DNA of 7,491 bases, from NCBI GenBank assembly GCA_012271125.1, contig JAAXHB010000163.1:1-7491 (forward strand), in the 5' to 3' direction. Source of the DNA: Actinomycetota bacterium (GTDB lineage Bacteria > Actinomycetota > Acidimicrobiia > Acidimicrobiales > Aldehydirespiratoraceae). The notes below the pieces were generated by a model. It made no database searches and was not told the origin of the DNA. It saw nothing but the letters and a program-made list of their open reading frames with translations. The position numbers and the translations under genes are program-made. Below, one piece after another: positions 1 to 5,498 of the stretch. Every line of letters begins with the position of its first letter. Positions within the stretch are counted from its first letter, which is position 1.

Positions 1-122
1 AGGGTCGAGCCAAGCTGTCGCTGGCTTTGGCACGGGGACGCTCCAAAGGCGACAAGCGACGTGAGCTTGTCCAAGCTGAAGCCGATAAGGAAGCCGCCCA
101 AGCCATGCGCCGCTGGAAATAG
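1..122 (+). CDS. smpB: SsrA-binding protein SmpB, C-terminal fragment (5' end outside window)
   Basis: Only the last 39 codons are present, read from base 3 to the TAG at 120-122. SmpB binds tmRNA (SsrA) and brings it to stalled ribosomes during trans-translation. The visible part matches the end of the family: a strand-like KLSLALARGR segment, then the conserved DKR triplet, then a basic, Ala/Glu-rich helix ending MRRWK. In the family this tail is disordered in solution and folds into a helix in the empty mRNA channel of the ribosome. The core beta-barrel lies outside the window, so the call rests on this tail alone. The gene converges on the PQ-loop gene. No tmRNA gene is visible in the 190 bp downstream, although smpB and ssrA are neighbours in many genomes. 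Confidence 0.8.
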   Translation, partial: GRAKLSLALARGRSKGDKRRELVQAEADKEAAQAMRRWK

Positions 123-312
123 TTGGCCTAGGTAGCACTCCATAACTTACGGGCCTCACTTGGCAAATTTTTTCTGTCACCGATCCGCTTCACGCTTCGA
201 GCCTGCGTTCCGCCTCTTCCGATATACCTACCCAGTCTCTCGCTACGGATCGACGTTCCCGAAATAAATTTGCCAAGCTCGCCCCTACGTACAAGCAAAC
301 CAACATAGATCT
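123..312. other. Gene-free spacer between convergent smpB and the PQ-loop gene
   Basis: No convincing coding sequence lies here. An open frame crosses it on the minus strand (128-481), but it overlaps the real PQ-loop gene in another frame and has no recognisable domain. I looked for a tmRNA or tRNA and saw neither a T-arm that pairs nor a CCA end. The spacer is dominated by the inverted repeat at 159-277, described separately. A weak GGCC/GGCC pairing (125-128 with 152-155) directly follows smpB but has no following T-run. Confidence 0.7.
159..277. repeat. Long inverted repeat forming a nested stem (structured RNA, terminator or MITE-like element)
   Basis: Bases 159-170 (CTTGGCAAATTT) are the exact reverse complement of 266-277. 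Skipping one bulged T at 265, pairing continues with TTTC (171-174) against GAAA (261-264), giving about 16 bp. Further in, CGATCCG (181-187) pairs perfectly with CGGATCG (246-252). Inside that, a 58-nt region has a possible 4-bp helix (198-201 with 239-242). The nested pairs make a chance origin less likely. No clear target-site duplication flanks it, so a MITE is only one possibility. A structured non-coding RNA or a bidirectional 3'-end signal for the two convergent genes also fits. No known RNA family was recognised on either strand. Confidence 0.6.
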
Positions 313-924
313 TCAGTTCCCTTGGAGTTCGGCGCGGATTTTGTGGCGAACTAGCCAGAGTCGGATCAGGATCACCATTGAGCCTAAGAATGCTGTGACT
401 CCGAACAAAAAGATTGGCCAATCCCAGATGATGGCTGCGAAGGTCGCCCAAGCAACCCCTTCGAGCGCCGCAAGCAACCAAGTGCCGGGCGACACTCCTA
501 CTGGCACGTCAGTGCGCCACACCACGATTACTGATGGCGCATGATGGATTCCGTTGGCAAGCGCTAGAGCTGTGCCCATCACAACCCAGCCCTCTACTGC
601 TAGCACTCCGAGAAATAGCAGCGTCATTCCTGCCCCTACAAGTAGACCGGAGGTGATATTGACCCCGTCACGCCGTAGCAAATACAGCGTCAAGGCAAAA
701 CTCCCCATCACCATCACAATCGCCGGCACCGGTATCAGATACGCATTGGCTAAGACATAGGCAAGCCATCCGGCGTTGAGCACCACTCCGATTGCCGCCC
801 ACATTTGCGACACACCTTCGGTGCGACGGGTTCGTAGTAGTCGCACAACTTGAGGGATCATCAGCACGAAGCTGGCGACGTTGGCGAGCACGCCAACAAT
901 CCACTCCCACACCACCAAACTCAT
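313..924 (-). CDS. PQ-loop / SWEET-type seven-helix membrane protein
   Basis: A 203-residue, strongly hydrophobic protein with about seven transmembrane helices, near residues 7-23, 40-60, 65-83, 92-111, 114-134, 147-167 and 170-192. It contains an internal duplication. The first half has a proline-glutamine motif at the end of helix 1 (MIPQVVRLLRTRRTEGVS, from residue 22). The second half repeats it in degenerate form as HAPSVIVVWRT...GVS (from residue 128). The 3+1+3 arrangement fits full-length SWEET/PQ-loop carriers rather than the three-helix SemiSWEETs. Such proteins move sugars, amino acids or other small solutes, and the substrate cannot be read from the sequence. thiD lies 55 nt upstream on the same strand, so a shared transcript is possible. 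A TATAGG box just before the ATG (935-940) could instead give an almost leaderless mRNA. No Shine-Dalgarno sequence is visible. Confidence 0.75.
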   Translation of the reverse strand: MSLVVWEWIVGVLANVASFVLMIPQVVRLLRTRRTEGVSQMWAAIGVVLNAGWLAYVLANAYLIPVPAIVMVMGSFALTLYLLRRDGVNITSGLLVGAGMTLLFLGVLAVEGWVVMGTALALANGIHHAPSVIVVWRTDVPVGVSPGTWLLAALEGVAWATFAAIIWDWPIFLFGVTAFLGSMVILIRLWLVRHKIRAELQGN

Positions 925-979
925 CTAACTAAACCCTATAAATCCAACTCACGCAATTCCTAGTGTGTAGGGGAGTCAA

Positions 980-1774
980 TTAACGGGTGTGGGAGACGGG
1001 GCCGGGGGCGGAGGTTTGCCAGTTAGCAGAGGCGCTAACGGCGGCGTGGGCGAAGTCGTGGGCTTTGTGGGCTGCGTTGATGAGGTCGATGCCTAGAGCG
1101 AGGTGGGAGGCTAGTGCTGCCGAGAACGTGCAGCCGCTGCCGCGGACGTTGTCGGTTTCGATTCGCTCTCCGGGCAGCACATGAACTTCGTTTGCGGTGA
1201 TAATGACGTCATCGGGGGCACCATCGAAGGCACCGCCGGTGACAACTACAGCCTTGGCATCAAGGGCTCGTAGGGCGTCGGCATTGGCGACCACGGTGTT
1301 AGATGTGGGTAATTCGATGCCGGTTAGGAGTTCGGCTTCGGCTCGGTTAGGGGTGATGACCTCAGCGACGGCGAAAAGTTGCTTGCGGTAAGTGTCTTCA
1401 AGTGCTTGGGATGCGAAACGCTTGCCGGTGCCGTTGACCATTACTGGATCAACCACCGGCGCAGGCAAGGCACCGCTTGTTACTAGGGCAGCGATCACCT
1501 CAACTACCTCAGGGGCATACAGCATTCCTGTCTTGACGGCTTTAGGAGTGAACTCGCTGAGAACGCCATCAATCTGAGATTGAACCAGCTCAGGCGACAT
1601 TGGCAAAACGCTTGTGATTTCAGTCAAAGACTGTGAGGTGACGACGGTGACCGTAGTGACGGGGTGAACGCCTAGGGCAGCAAGAGTTGCCACGTCGGCT
1701 TGGAGGCCTGCGCCGCCTAATGGGTCAGACGCTGCCACGCTTAAAACGACAGGCGGCATTTGTGTGGGCATCAT
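980..1774 (-). CDS. thiD: Hydroxymethylpyrimidine/phosphomethylpyrimidine kinase ThiD
   Basis: A 264-residue ribokinase-fold enzyme, the usual single-domain ThiD length. It phosphorylates HMP-P to HMP-PP, and often HMP to HMP-P, supplying the pyrimidine half of thiamine in the cytoplasm. Motifs in order: the substrate-binding ASDPLGGAGLQAD stretch (residues 15-27), KTGML (81-85), VVDPVMVNGTG (107-117), ITPNRAEAELLTG (140-152), VVTGG (177-181), and the anion-hole/catalytic segment RGSGCTFSAA (211-220) with the expected cysteine at 215. Departures from consensus are mild: AASDP instead of AGSDP, and RGSGC instead of HGTGC. Met1, Met2 and Met6 are all possible starts, since family similarity begins only around residue 8. 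No Shine-Dalgarno sequence precedes any of them. It is divergent from the SDR gene and followed by the PQ-loop gene. No TPP riboswitch fits in the 81-nt upstream region. Confidence 0.93.
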   Translation of the reverse strand: MMPTQMPPVVLSVAASDPLGGAGLQADVATLAALGVHPVTTVTVVTSQSLTEITSVLPMSPELVQSQIDGVLSEFTPKAVKTGMLYAPEVVEVIAALVTSGALPAPVVDPVMVNGTGKRFASQALEDTYRKQLFAVAEVITPNRAEAELLTGIELPTSNTVVANADALRALDAKAVVVTGGAFDGAPDDVIITANEVHVLPGERIETDNVRGSGCTFSAALASHLALGIDLINAAHKAHDFAHAAVSASANWQTSAPGPVSHTR

Positions 1775-1855
1775 TTTTGGTGTCTCAGTGGCGACATAGT
1801 GAGAAAAATCCTAAAGTGAAGATGATGGTTAGGTTCTCTAGGACGAGGTGATCAG
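1775..1855. promoter_or_regulatory. Divergent intergenic region between thiD and the SDR gene
   Basis: Both genes must start from these 81 bases unless one is read from further away. For thiD (minus strand) a possible -35 TTCACT (1815-1820) and -10 TATGTC (1793-1798) are separated by 16 nt and would give a very short leader. The matches are only 4/6 and 3/6. For the SDR gene, an AGGACGAGG stretch at 1840-1848 lies about 7 nt before its GTG and could act as the ribosome binding site. No convincing plus-strand promoter pair or operator dyad was seen. Confidence 0.3.
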
Positions 1856-2614
1856 GTGTCTAGGTTTGCTGGCAAGGTTGCGCTCATTACCGGAGCGGCG
1901 TCGGGGATAGGCACAGCGACGGCTACAAAGTTGGCTCAAGAGGGTGCTTCTGTCCTAGCTGTGGATGTCAATGAAGATGGGTTAACAGCTCTTGTTAGCG
2001 ATGTTTCTGCTGCCGGAGACGTCAATGGCACAATTCAGGCTCATAAATGCGACGTGAGCAAACCTGCACAATGCGTCGAAGCGGTTGAAGCGTGTTTAGA
2101 GGCTTTTGGAGGACTGCACGTTGTCGGTAATTTTGCAGGCATTTGTTGGCAAAAACATGCGCTTGAGGTCACCGAAGACGACTGGGATCAGATGTTTGAT
2201 GTCAATGTCAAGGGAACTTTTTTCGTGGCACAAGCGGCGCTGCCTCATCTGGTTGAAAGCGCTGGCTCGCTCATCAACATTGCATCCAATAGCGGGCTTA
2301 CGCCAATGGCATACACCGTCGTTTATGGTGCTTCCAAGAGCGCAATCGTGTCGCTGACTCGAAGCCTGGCGTTGGAGTACATCAAGACGCCTGTGCGGAT
2401 TAATGCGATAGCACCTGGGGGGGTCAACACTCCTTTGATTGAAGGCGTTGTGCCGCCATCAGATGGTGACAGGCATCTTTTGGCTAAGGCGACGCCGTTG
2501 CGGTCAATGAGCGAAGCAGATCAGATTGTGGCGTTGTTTGTATTTTTGGTATCTGATGAAGCGAGCAACATTCATGGCGCGATAATCAGCGCCGACCATG
2601 GGGCAAGTCTTTAA
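1856..2614 (+). CDS. Classical short-chain dehydrogenase/reductase (SDR), probably NAD(H)-dependent
   Basis: A 252-residue protein of standard classical-SDR length. Visible motifs: cofactor-binding TGAASGIG (residues 12-19), Asp37 at the end of beta-2 (usually favours NAD over NADP), CDV (65-67) for the adenine pocket, NFAG (92-95, a variant of NNAG), and Asn117, Ser144, Tyr157 and Lys161 as the complete catalytic tetrad (YGASK). PGGVNTP follows at 187-193. Family members reduce or oxidise alcohols, ketones and sugars, or act like FabG. The substrate cannot be told here. The start is GTG at 1856, preceded by a purine-rich AGGACGAGG, the only good Shine-Dalgarno candidate in the window. It is the only complete plus-strand gene, divergent from thiD and convergent with trpA. 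By eye its base use looks somewhat less GC-rich than its neighbours, so later acquisition is possible but not shown. Confidence 0.93.
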   Translation: MSRFAGKVALITGAASGIGTATATKLAQEGASVLAVDVNEDGLTALVSDVSAAGDVNGTIQAHKCDVSKPAQCVEAVEACLEAFGGLHVVGNFAGICWQKHALEVTEDDWDQMFDVNVKGTFFVAQAALPHLVESAGSLINIASNSGLTPMAYTVVYGASKSAIVSLTRSLALEYIKTPVRINAIAPGGVNTPLIEGVVPPSDGDRHLLAKATPLRSMSEADQIVALFVFLVSDEASNIHGAIISADHGASL

Positions 2615-2620
2615 GCGAAT

Positions 2621-2633
2621 CTTGCGGAGCAAG
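2621..2633. terminator. Weak hairpin between the convergent SDR and trpA genes
   Basis: CTTGC-GGA-GCAAG is a perfect 5-bp stem with a 3-nt loop, 7 nt after the SDR stop. It is followed by CCTTT rather than a clean T-run. The symmetric hairpin could serve either strand, but it is short and may not terminate. The nearby 10-bp direct repeat GCAAGCCTTT (2629-2638 and 2649-2658) overlaps it. No stronger terminator was seen between the two genes. Confidence 0.25.
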
Positions 2634-2653
2634 CCTTTGGCAGGTGAGGCAAG

Positions 2654-2689
2654 CCTTTAGAACTTGGTGTCCCTTTAGAACTTGGTGTC
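2654..2689. repeat. Perfect 18-bp tandem duplication spanning the trpA stop codon
   Basis: CCTTTAGAACTTGGTGTC occurs at 2654-2671 and again, identically, at 2672-2689. Read on the minus strand, the upstream copy encodes the last four trpA residues (DTKF) plus TAA. The downstream copy repeats the same codons and TAA in the same frame after the stop. The unit is a whole number of codons, so a second in-frame stop lies 18 nt after the first. The exact identity suggests a recent slippage or duplication event. Confidence 0.95.
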
Positions 2690-3460
2690 GAGGGCGGAGC
2701 GGAACTCGCCAACGAGTTTGCCTACACCGATTGGACCAGAGCCGCTAAGAATTTCGGCGACGATTGCTGAGCCGACAACCACACCGTCGCTGACTTGGCT
2801 GACTTCACAGGCTTGTTCAGGGGTGCCGACACCGACACCTACAAGTACTGGCTTGTCGGTCAGAGCTTTCAAACGTTTGGCAACAATGGCGGCACTTGCG
2901 GCTAGCTGTTCTCGCACGCCGGTGATGCCAGCTAGTCCAACGCCGTATACAAACCCTTGCGAACGTTCGCATATGAGCTCGAGGCGTTCATCGGAACCGG
3001 TTGGGGCGGCGAGCAACACCACCTCTAGACCGGCGGCTTTGGCAGTCGGTGACCATTCGTCAAGTTCTTCTAGGGGCAGGTCGGGCAGGATTACCCCGCT
3101 CACGCCTGCGTCGGCAAGCGATTCGGCGAAACGTTGGTAACCCATGTTGTGGGCGATGTTGGCGTAGGTCATGATCACGGTTGGCACGCCGACCTCAGGG
3201 GCGCAGCCACGCAAGGCAGACAGCACCGATTGAGGTGTGGCACCTTGGGATAGTGCTTGATCGTTGGCGGCTTGGATGGTGGTGCCGTCCATTACCGGGT
3301 CTGAAAATGGGATGCCTATTTCAACAGCGTCGGCACCTGCTGCGGATGCGGCTAAGAGAGTGTCGGTCCAGTCGTTGCCGAGTCCGCCGCTTATGTAGGG
3401 GACGAAACATTTTTGACCGGCATCAATGCGGCTGCGTAGTGCAGCTTCTAAGGCACCCAT
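2675..3460 (-). CDS. trpA: Tryptophan synthase alpha subunit TrpA
   Basis: A 261-residue TIM-barrel enzyme of normal length. It splits indole-3-glycerol phosphate to indole and glyceraldehyde 3-phosphate, and passes the indole to TrpB through a tunnel in the alpha2-beta2 complex. The two catalytic acids are visible as Glu47 in VEIGIPFSDP and Asp58 in PVMDG, spaced 11 residues apart as in the E. coli enzyme (Glu49/Asp60). The flexible loop YGVGLAGITG lies at 172-181. The phosphate-binding region VGVGVGTPEQ is near 207-216. It is the last gene of the cluster. The ATG overlaps the stop of a 7-codon mini-ORF that itself overlaps the trpB stop, and no Shine-Dalgarno sequence is visible, so translation probably depends on coupling to trpB. 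The 3' end carries an 18-bp tandem duplication that repeats its last codons and stop. Confidence 0.97.
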   Translation of the reverse strand: MGALEAALRSRIDAGQKCFVPYISGGLGNDWTDTLLAASAAGADAVEIGIPFSDPVMDGTTIQAANDQALSQGATPQSVLSALRGCAPEVGVPTVIMTYANIAHNMGYQRFAESLADAGVSGVILPDLPLEELDEWSPTAKAAGLEVVLLAAPTGSDERLELICERSQGFVYGVGLAGITGVREQLAASAAIVAKRLKALTDKPVLVGVGVGTPEQACEVSQVSDGVVVGSAIVAEILSGSGPIGVGKLVGEFRSALDTKF

Positions 3461-3483
3461 TACTGGCTTAGTTGAGTGGGCAT
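3460..3483 (-). promoter_or_regulatory. Mini-ORF joining trpB and trpA through two TAATG overlaps
   Basis: On the minus strand the trpB stop is part of TAATG. The ATG begins a short frame encoding MPTQLSQ, and its TAA is again part of TAATG, whose ATG is the trpA start. The 24-bp frame therefore fills exactly the gap between the two genes. Such overlaps allow a terminating ribosome to restart, which would keep the alpha and beta subunits in proportion. It may be chance: the frame is only seven codons and no Shine-Dalgarno sequence supports either start. Confidence 0.4.
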
Positions 3484-4649
3484 TATGAGAGGATTCCCAT
3501 TAGCTGGTCGACGTCCTTGTCGCCACGTCCGCTTAGATTCAATAGGACGGTTTTTCCTGCCAAGTTTTGCCGCTCGCGTGAGACCCATGCCAGAGCGTGG
3601 GCGCATTCGAGGGCACCGATGATGCCTTCGGTGCGAGCTAGCAACGAGAAGGCTTCAACCACTTCGTCATCGGTGACTTGCTCATAGCGAGCACGGCCGG
3701 TTGCGGCGAGATGCGAGTGCTCTGGGCCGACGCCTGGATAGTCAAGACCAGCTGAGATGGACTCTGCTTCTAGGACTTGTCCCCATTCATCTTGCATTAG
3801 GAACGAGCGAGAGCCGTGGACGATTCCCGGCACGGCTCGTCCGATTGCCGCTCCTCCGGCTGGTTCCACGCCGACTAGCTCAGCGTTGGTGTCGGCGAAG
3901 CCTGAGAAGATGCCGATTGCGTTGGAGCCACCACCGACGGCTGCGGTGACGACATCGGGGGTGGTGCCGAGGAGTTCTTGACATTGGGCGCGGGCTTCGT
4001 CGCCGATGACGGTTTGGAATTCGCGCACCATCCAGGGGTACGGATGTGGGCCCATGACCGAACCGAGGCAGTAGTGCGTGGTTTCTGATACTGCGACCCA
4101 GTGGCGTAAGGCTTCGTTGACGGCGTCTTTGAGTGTGCGTGAACCAGAGGTTGCGGCTCTGACTTCTGCGCCGAGGAGTTTCATGCGAAAGACGTTCAGC
4201 TCTTGGCGTTCGATGTCGACGGTGCCCATGTAGACGATGCAGTTCATGCCAAACAAGGCAGCTGCGGTGGCGGTGGCGACACCGTGTTGGCCGGCACCGG
4301 TTTCGGCCACAAGATCGCTTTTACCCATGCGTTTTGCGAGCAGTGCTTGACCCAAGACGTTGTTGATCTTGTGGCTGCCGGTGTGGTTTAGGTCTTCACG
4401 CTTGAGCAGCAGTCGCAAGCCGAGCTCTTCAGAGAGTCGCTGACATTCGCTCAGCGGTGATGGTCGTCCCGCATAGTGACACAGCAGATGTTCATACTCT
4501 TGACGAAACGCTGGGTCTGCCCAAGCGGAGCGGAACTCTTTATCAAGTTCTTGACAGGCGGGAACCAGGGTTTCTGGCACGAACATGCCACCGAAATCGC
4601 CAAAACGTCCGGCGGGGGTTGGATCACCTAGAGCTGCGTTTGTTGTCAT
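3483..4649 (-). CDS. trpB: Tryptophan synthase beta subunit TrpB
   Basis: A 388-residue PLP enzyme that condenses indole with L-serine to form tryptophan. The N-terminus has the typical RFGDFGGMFVPETL stretch (15-28). The PLP-binding lysine is Lys94 in HTGSHKINN. The catalytic glutamate is Glu116 in AETGAGQHG, 22 residues later as in the Salmonella enzyme (Lys87/Glu109). The phosphate-cradling GGGSNAIG follows, and the C-terminus carries LSGRGDKD. Length, motifs and the adjacent trpA identify the normal TrpB1 type rather than the stand-alone TrpB2 form. The ATG was chosen because family similarity begins shortly after it. It starts 31 nt after the trpF stop, within a set of short repeats and without a visible Shine-Dalgarno sequence. 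It ends in a TAATG overlap leading through a mini-ORF to trpA. Confidence 0.98.
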   Translation of the reverse strand: MTTNAALGDPTPAGRFGDFGGMFVPETLVPACQELDKEFRSAWADPAFRQEYEHLLCHYAGRPSPLSECQRLSEELGLRLLLKREDLNHTGSHKINNVLGQALLAKRMGKSDLVAETGAGQHGVATATAAALFGMNCIVYMGTVDIERQELNVFRMKLLGAEVRAATSGSRTLKDAVNEALRHWVAVSETTHYCLGSVMGPHPYPWMVREFQTVIGDEARAQCQELLGTTPDVVTAAVGGGSNAIGIFSGFADTNAELVGVEPAGGAAIGRAVPGIVHGSRSFLMQDEWGQVLEAESISAGLDYPGVGPEHSHLAATGRARYEQVTDDEVVEAFSLLARTEGIIGALECAHALAWVSRERQNLAGKTVLLNLSGRGDKDVDQLMGILS

Positions 4650-4650
4650 T

Positions 4651-4694
4651 GCTAATCAGTTTGTGCTAATCAAGTTTGGGCTAACCAAGTTCGG
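4651..4694. repeat. Three imperfect 15-bp tandem repeats over the trpF stop and trpF-trpB spacer
   Basis: Copies on the plus strand are GCTAATCAGTTTGT (4651-4664, one base shorter), GCTAATCAAGTTTGG (4665-4679) and GCTAACCAAGTTCGG (4680-4694). On the minus strand the first copy encodes the end of TrpF (ELG) with its TAG. The second copy, in the same frame, gives KLD and another TAG. The third has lost a base and ends next to the trpB ATG. The spacer between the genes therefore consists almost wholly of duplicated trpF tail. Confidence 0.85.
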
Positions 4695-5382
4695 CTTCGT
4701 AAGGATGGGGACGAGACGATGCGCCAAGCGGCAGCGGGTTGTCGTCGCCAAGTGTGTTTTTAGCGTCGCCTAATTCAGAGCCTGCTGCCTTAGCAGCAGC
4801 GACGAAGGCACGAAGTTTGGTTGGGTCTTTGCGTCCTGGGGAGGCTTCGACGCCGGTGGATACATCCACACCGAACGGCTTAACCCGTCTGATGGCATCG
4901 GCGACGTTTTCGGAATTGAGTCCGCCGGCGAGCATGATGCGCTGACCTGATAAAGGCATGCCCTCAAGTGACGCCCAGTCGAAGATTTTTCCTGAGCCTG
5001 GCTCGAAGCCATCGACAAGCACGATGCTGGCCTTGTAATCGGCAAGGTTGGCCATGCCGGAATGTCCGGGGGTGAAAGCCTTGATCATGACCGGCACTCG
5101 TTCAGAAACCCAGATGGCGTCTTCGGGCGATTCGTTGCCGTGAAGCTGCGCGGCGTTGAGGCCGGCGTTGTGGATTGTTTTGACAACCTTGTCTTTTAGC
5201 TCGTCTTTGAAGACGCCAACGGTTAGGACTTCGGGCGGTAGTCGGCGGGCGATGTCGCGAGCTTTTAGTGGTGAAACATTGCGCGAAGAGGTTGCGAAAA
5301 CAAAGCCGACGGCGTCGCATCCGACCGCGACGGCTAACAGGGCGTCGCTTTCGTTGGTGATGCCGCAAATCTTCACGAACAT
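4681..5382 (-). CDS. trpF: Phosphoribosylanthranilate isomerase TrpF, with C-terminal extension
   Basis: A 233-residue TIM-barrel enzyme that isomerises N-(5'-phosphoribosyl)anthranilate to CdRP, the substrate of TrpC. The start is set at the ATG of MFVKICGIT, the classic TrpF N-terminus with the catalytic Cys6. The frame stays open for 46 more codons upstream, but those run through the trpC-trpF gap and look unlike protein. Other motifs are AAQLHGNE (77-84), LVDGFEPGSGKIFDW (122-136, Asp124), LAGGL (151-155) and GVDVSTGVEASPGRKD (171-186) with the general-acid Asp173. After about residue 200, where TrpF normally ends, there is an extra Pro/Leu/Asp-rich tail of some 33 residues that I do not recognise. 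No Shine-Dalgarno sequence precedes the ATG. The stop lies within the tandem repeats leading to trpB. Confidence 0.94.
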   Translation of the reverse strand: MFVKICGITNESDALLAVAVGCDAVGFVFATSSRNVSPLKARDIARRLPPEVLTVGVFKDELKDKVVKTIHNAGLNAAQLHGNESPEDAIWVSERVPVMIKAFTPGHSGMANLADYKASIVLVDGFEPGSGKIFDWASLEGMPLSGQRIMLAGGLNSENVADAIRRVKPFGVDVSTGVEASPGRKDPTKLRAFVAAAKAAGSELGDAKNTLGDDNPLPLGASSRPHPYEAELG

Positions 5383-5498
5383 AGGTCTTGACGCTACAAG
5401 AGCAGCCCTAGGCGCTGAGGGAACAGGGCAACAAGAATGAAGGAATTTAAGAAAGTGAAATTTGGAGCAGTGTGATGGAAAGAGCAGACGTGGAACGC
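5383..5498 (-). other. 116-nt trpC-trpF gap, without a recognised element
   Basis: This is by far the longest gap within the otherwise tight trp cluster. On the minus strand it is pyrimidine-rich and has a small imperfect hairpin (CAGC...GCTG) about 25 nt before the trpF ATG, without a T-run. No Trp-rich leader peptide, T-box or clear -35/-10 pair was seen. It may hold an internal promoter or a processing site, but nothing in the bases proves it. Confidence 0.5.

Noticed and set aside
123..312. tmRNA (ssrA) or tRNA downstream of smpB
   Set aside because: The gap is shorter than a normal tmRNA. No tag-peptide reading frame, acceptor stem, paired T-arm or CCA end was found on either strand.
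128..481. 117-codon minus-strand open frame over the smpB spacer
   Set aside because: It overlaps the PQ-loop gene in another frame, has no recognisable domain and reads as an arginine-rich shadow translation.
1775..1855. CTGAGA-like motif upstream of thiD suggesting a TPP riboswitch
   Set aside because: Only an isolated CTGAGA is present on the minus strand, 10 nt before the start. The other conserved TPP elements and stems are missing, and the region is too short.
2417..2423. Seven-G tracts in the SDR gene and in trpC (also 6157-6163) as phase-variable switches
   Set aside because: Both are short, both reading frames are intact, and the tracts simply encode Gly-Gly or Pro-Pro stretches. 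Seven bases is little above chance in a GC-rich genome.
2629..2658. Spaced 10-bp direct repeat GCAAGCCTTT as a mobile-element or attachment site
   Set aside because: There is no insertion between the copies beyond 10 bp, and it lies next to the trpA duplication. Local slippage explains it more simply.
2682..3140. 152-codon plus-strand open frame antisense to trpA
   Set aside because: trpA is certain on the minus strand. This frame is a Ser/Pro/Thr-rich mirror of its codon bias.
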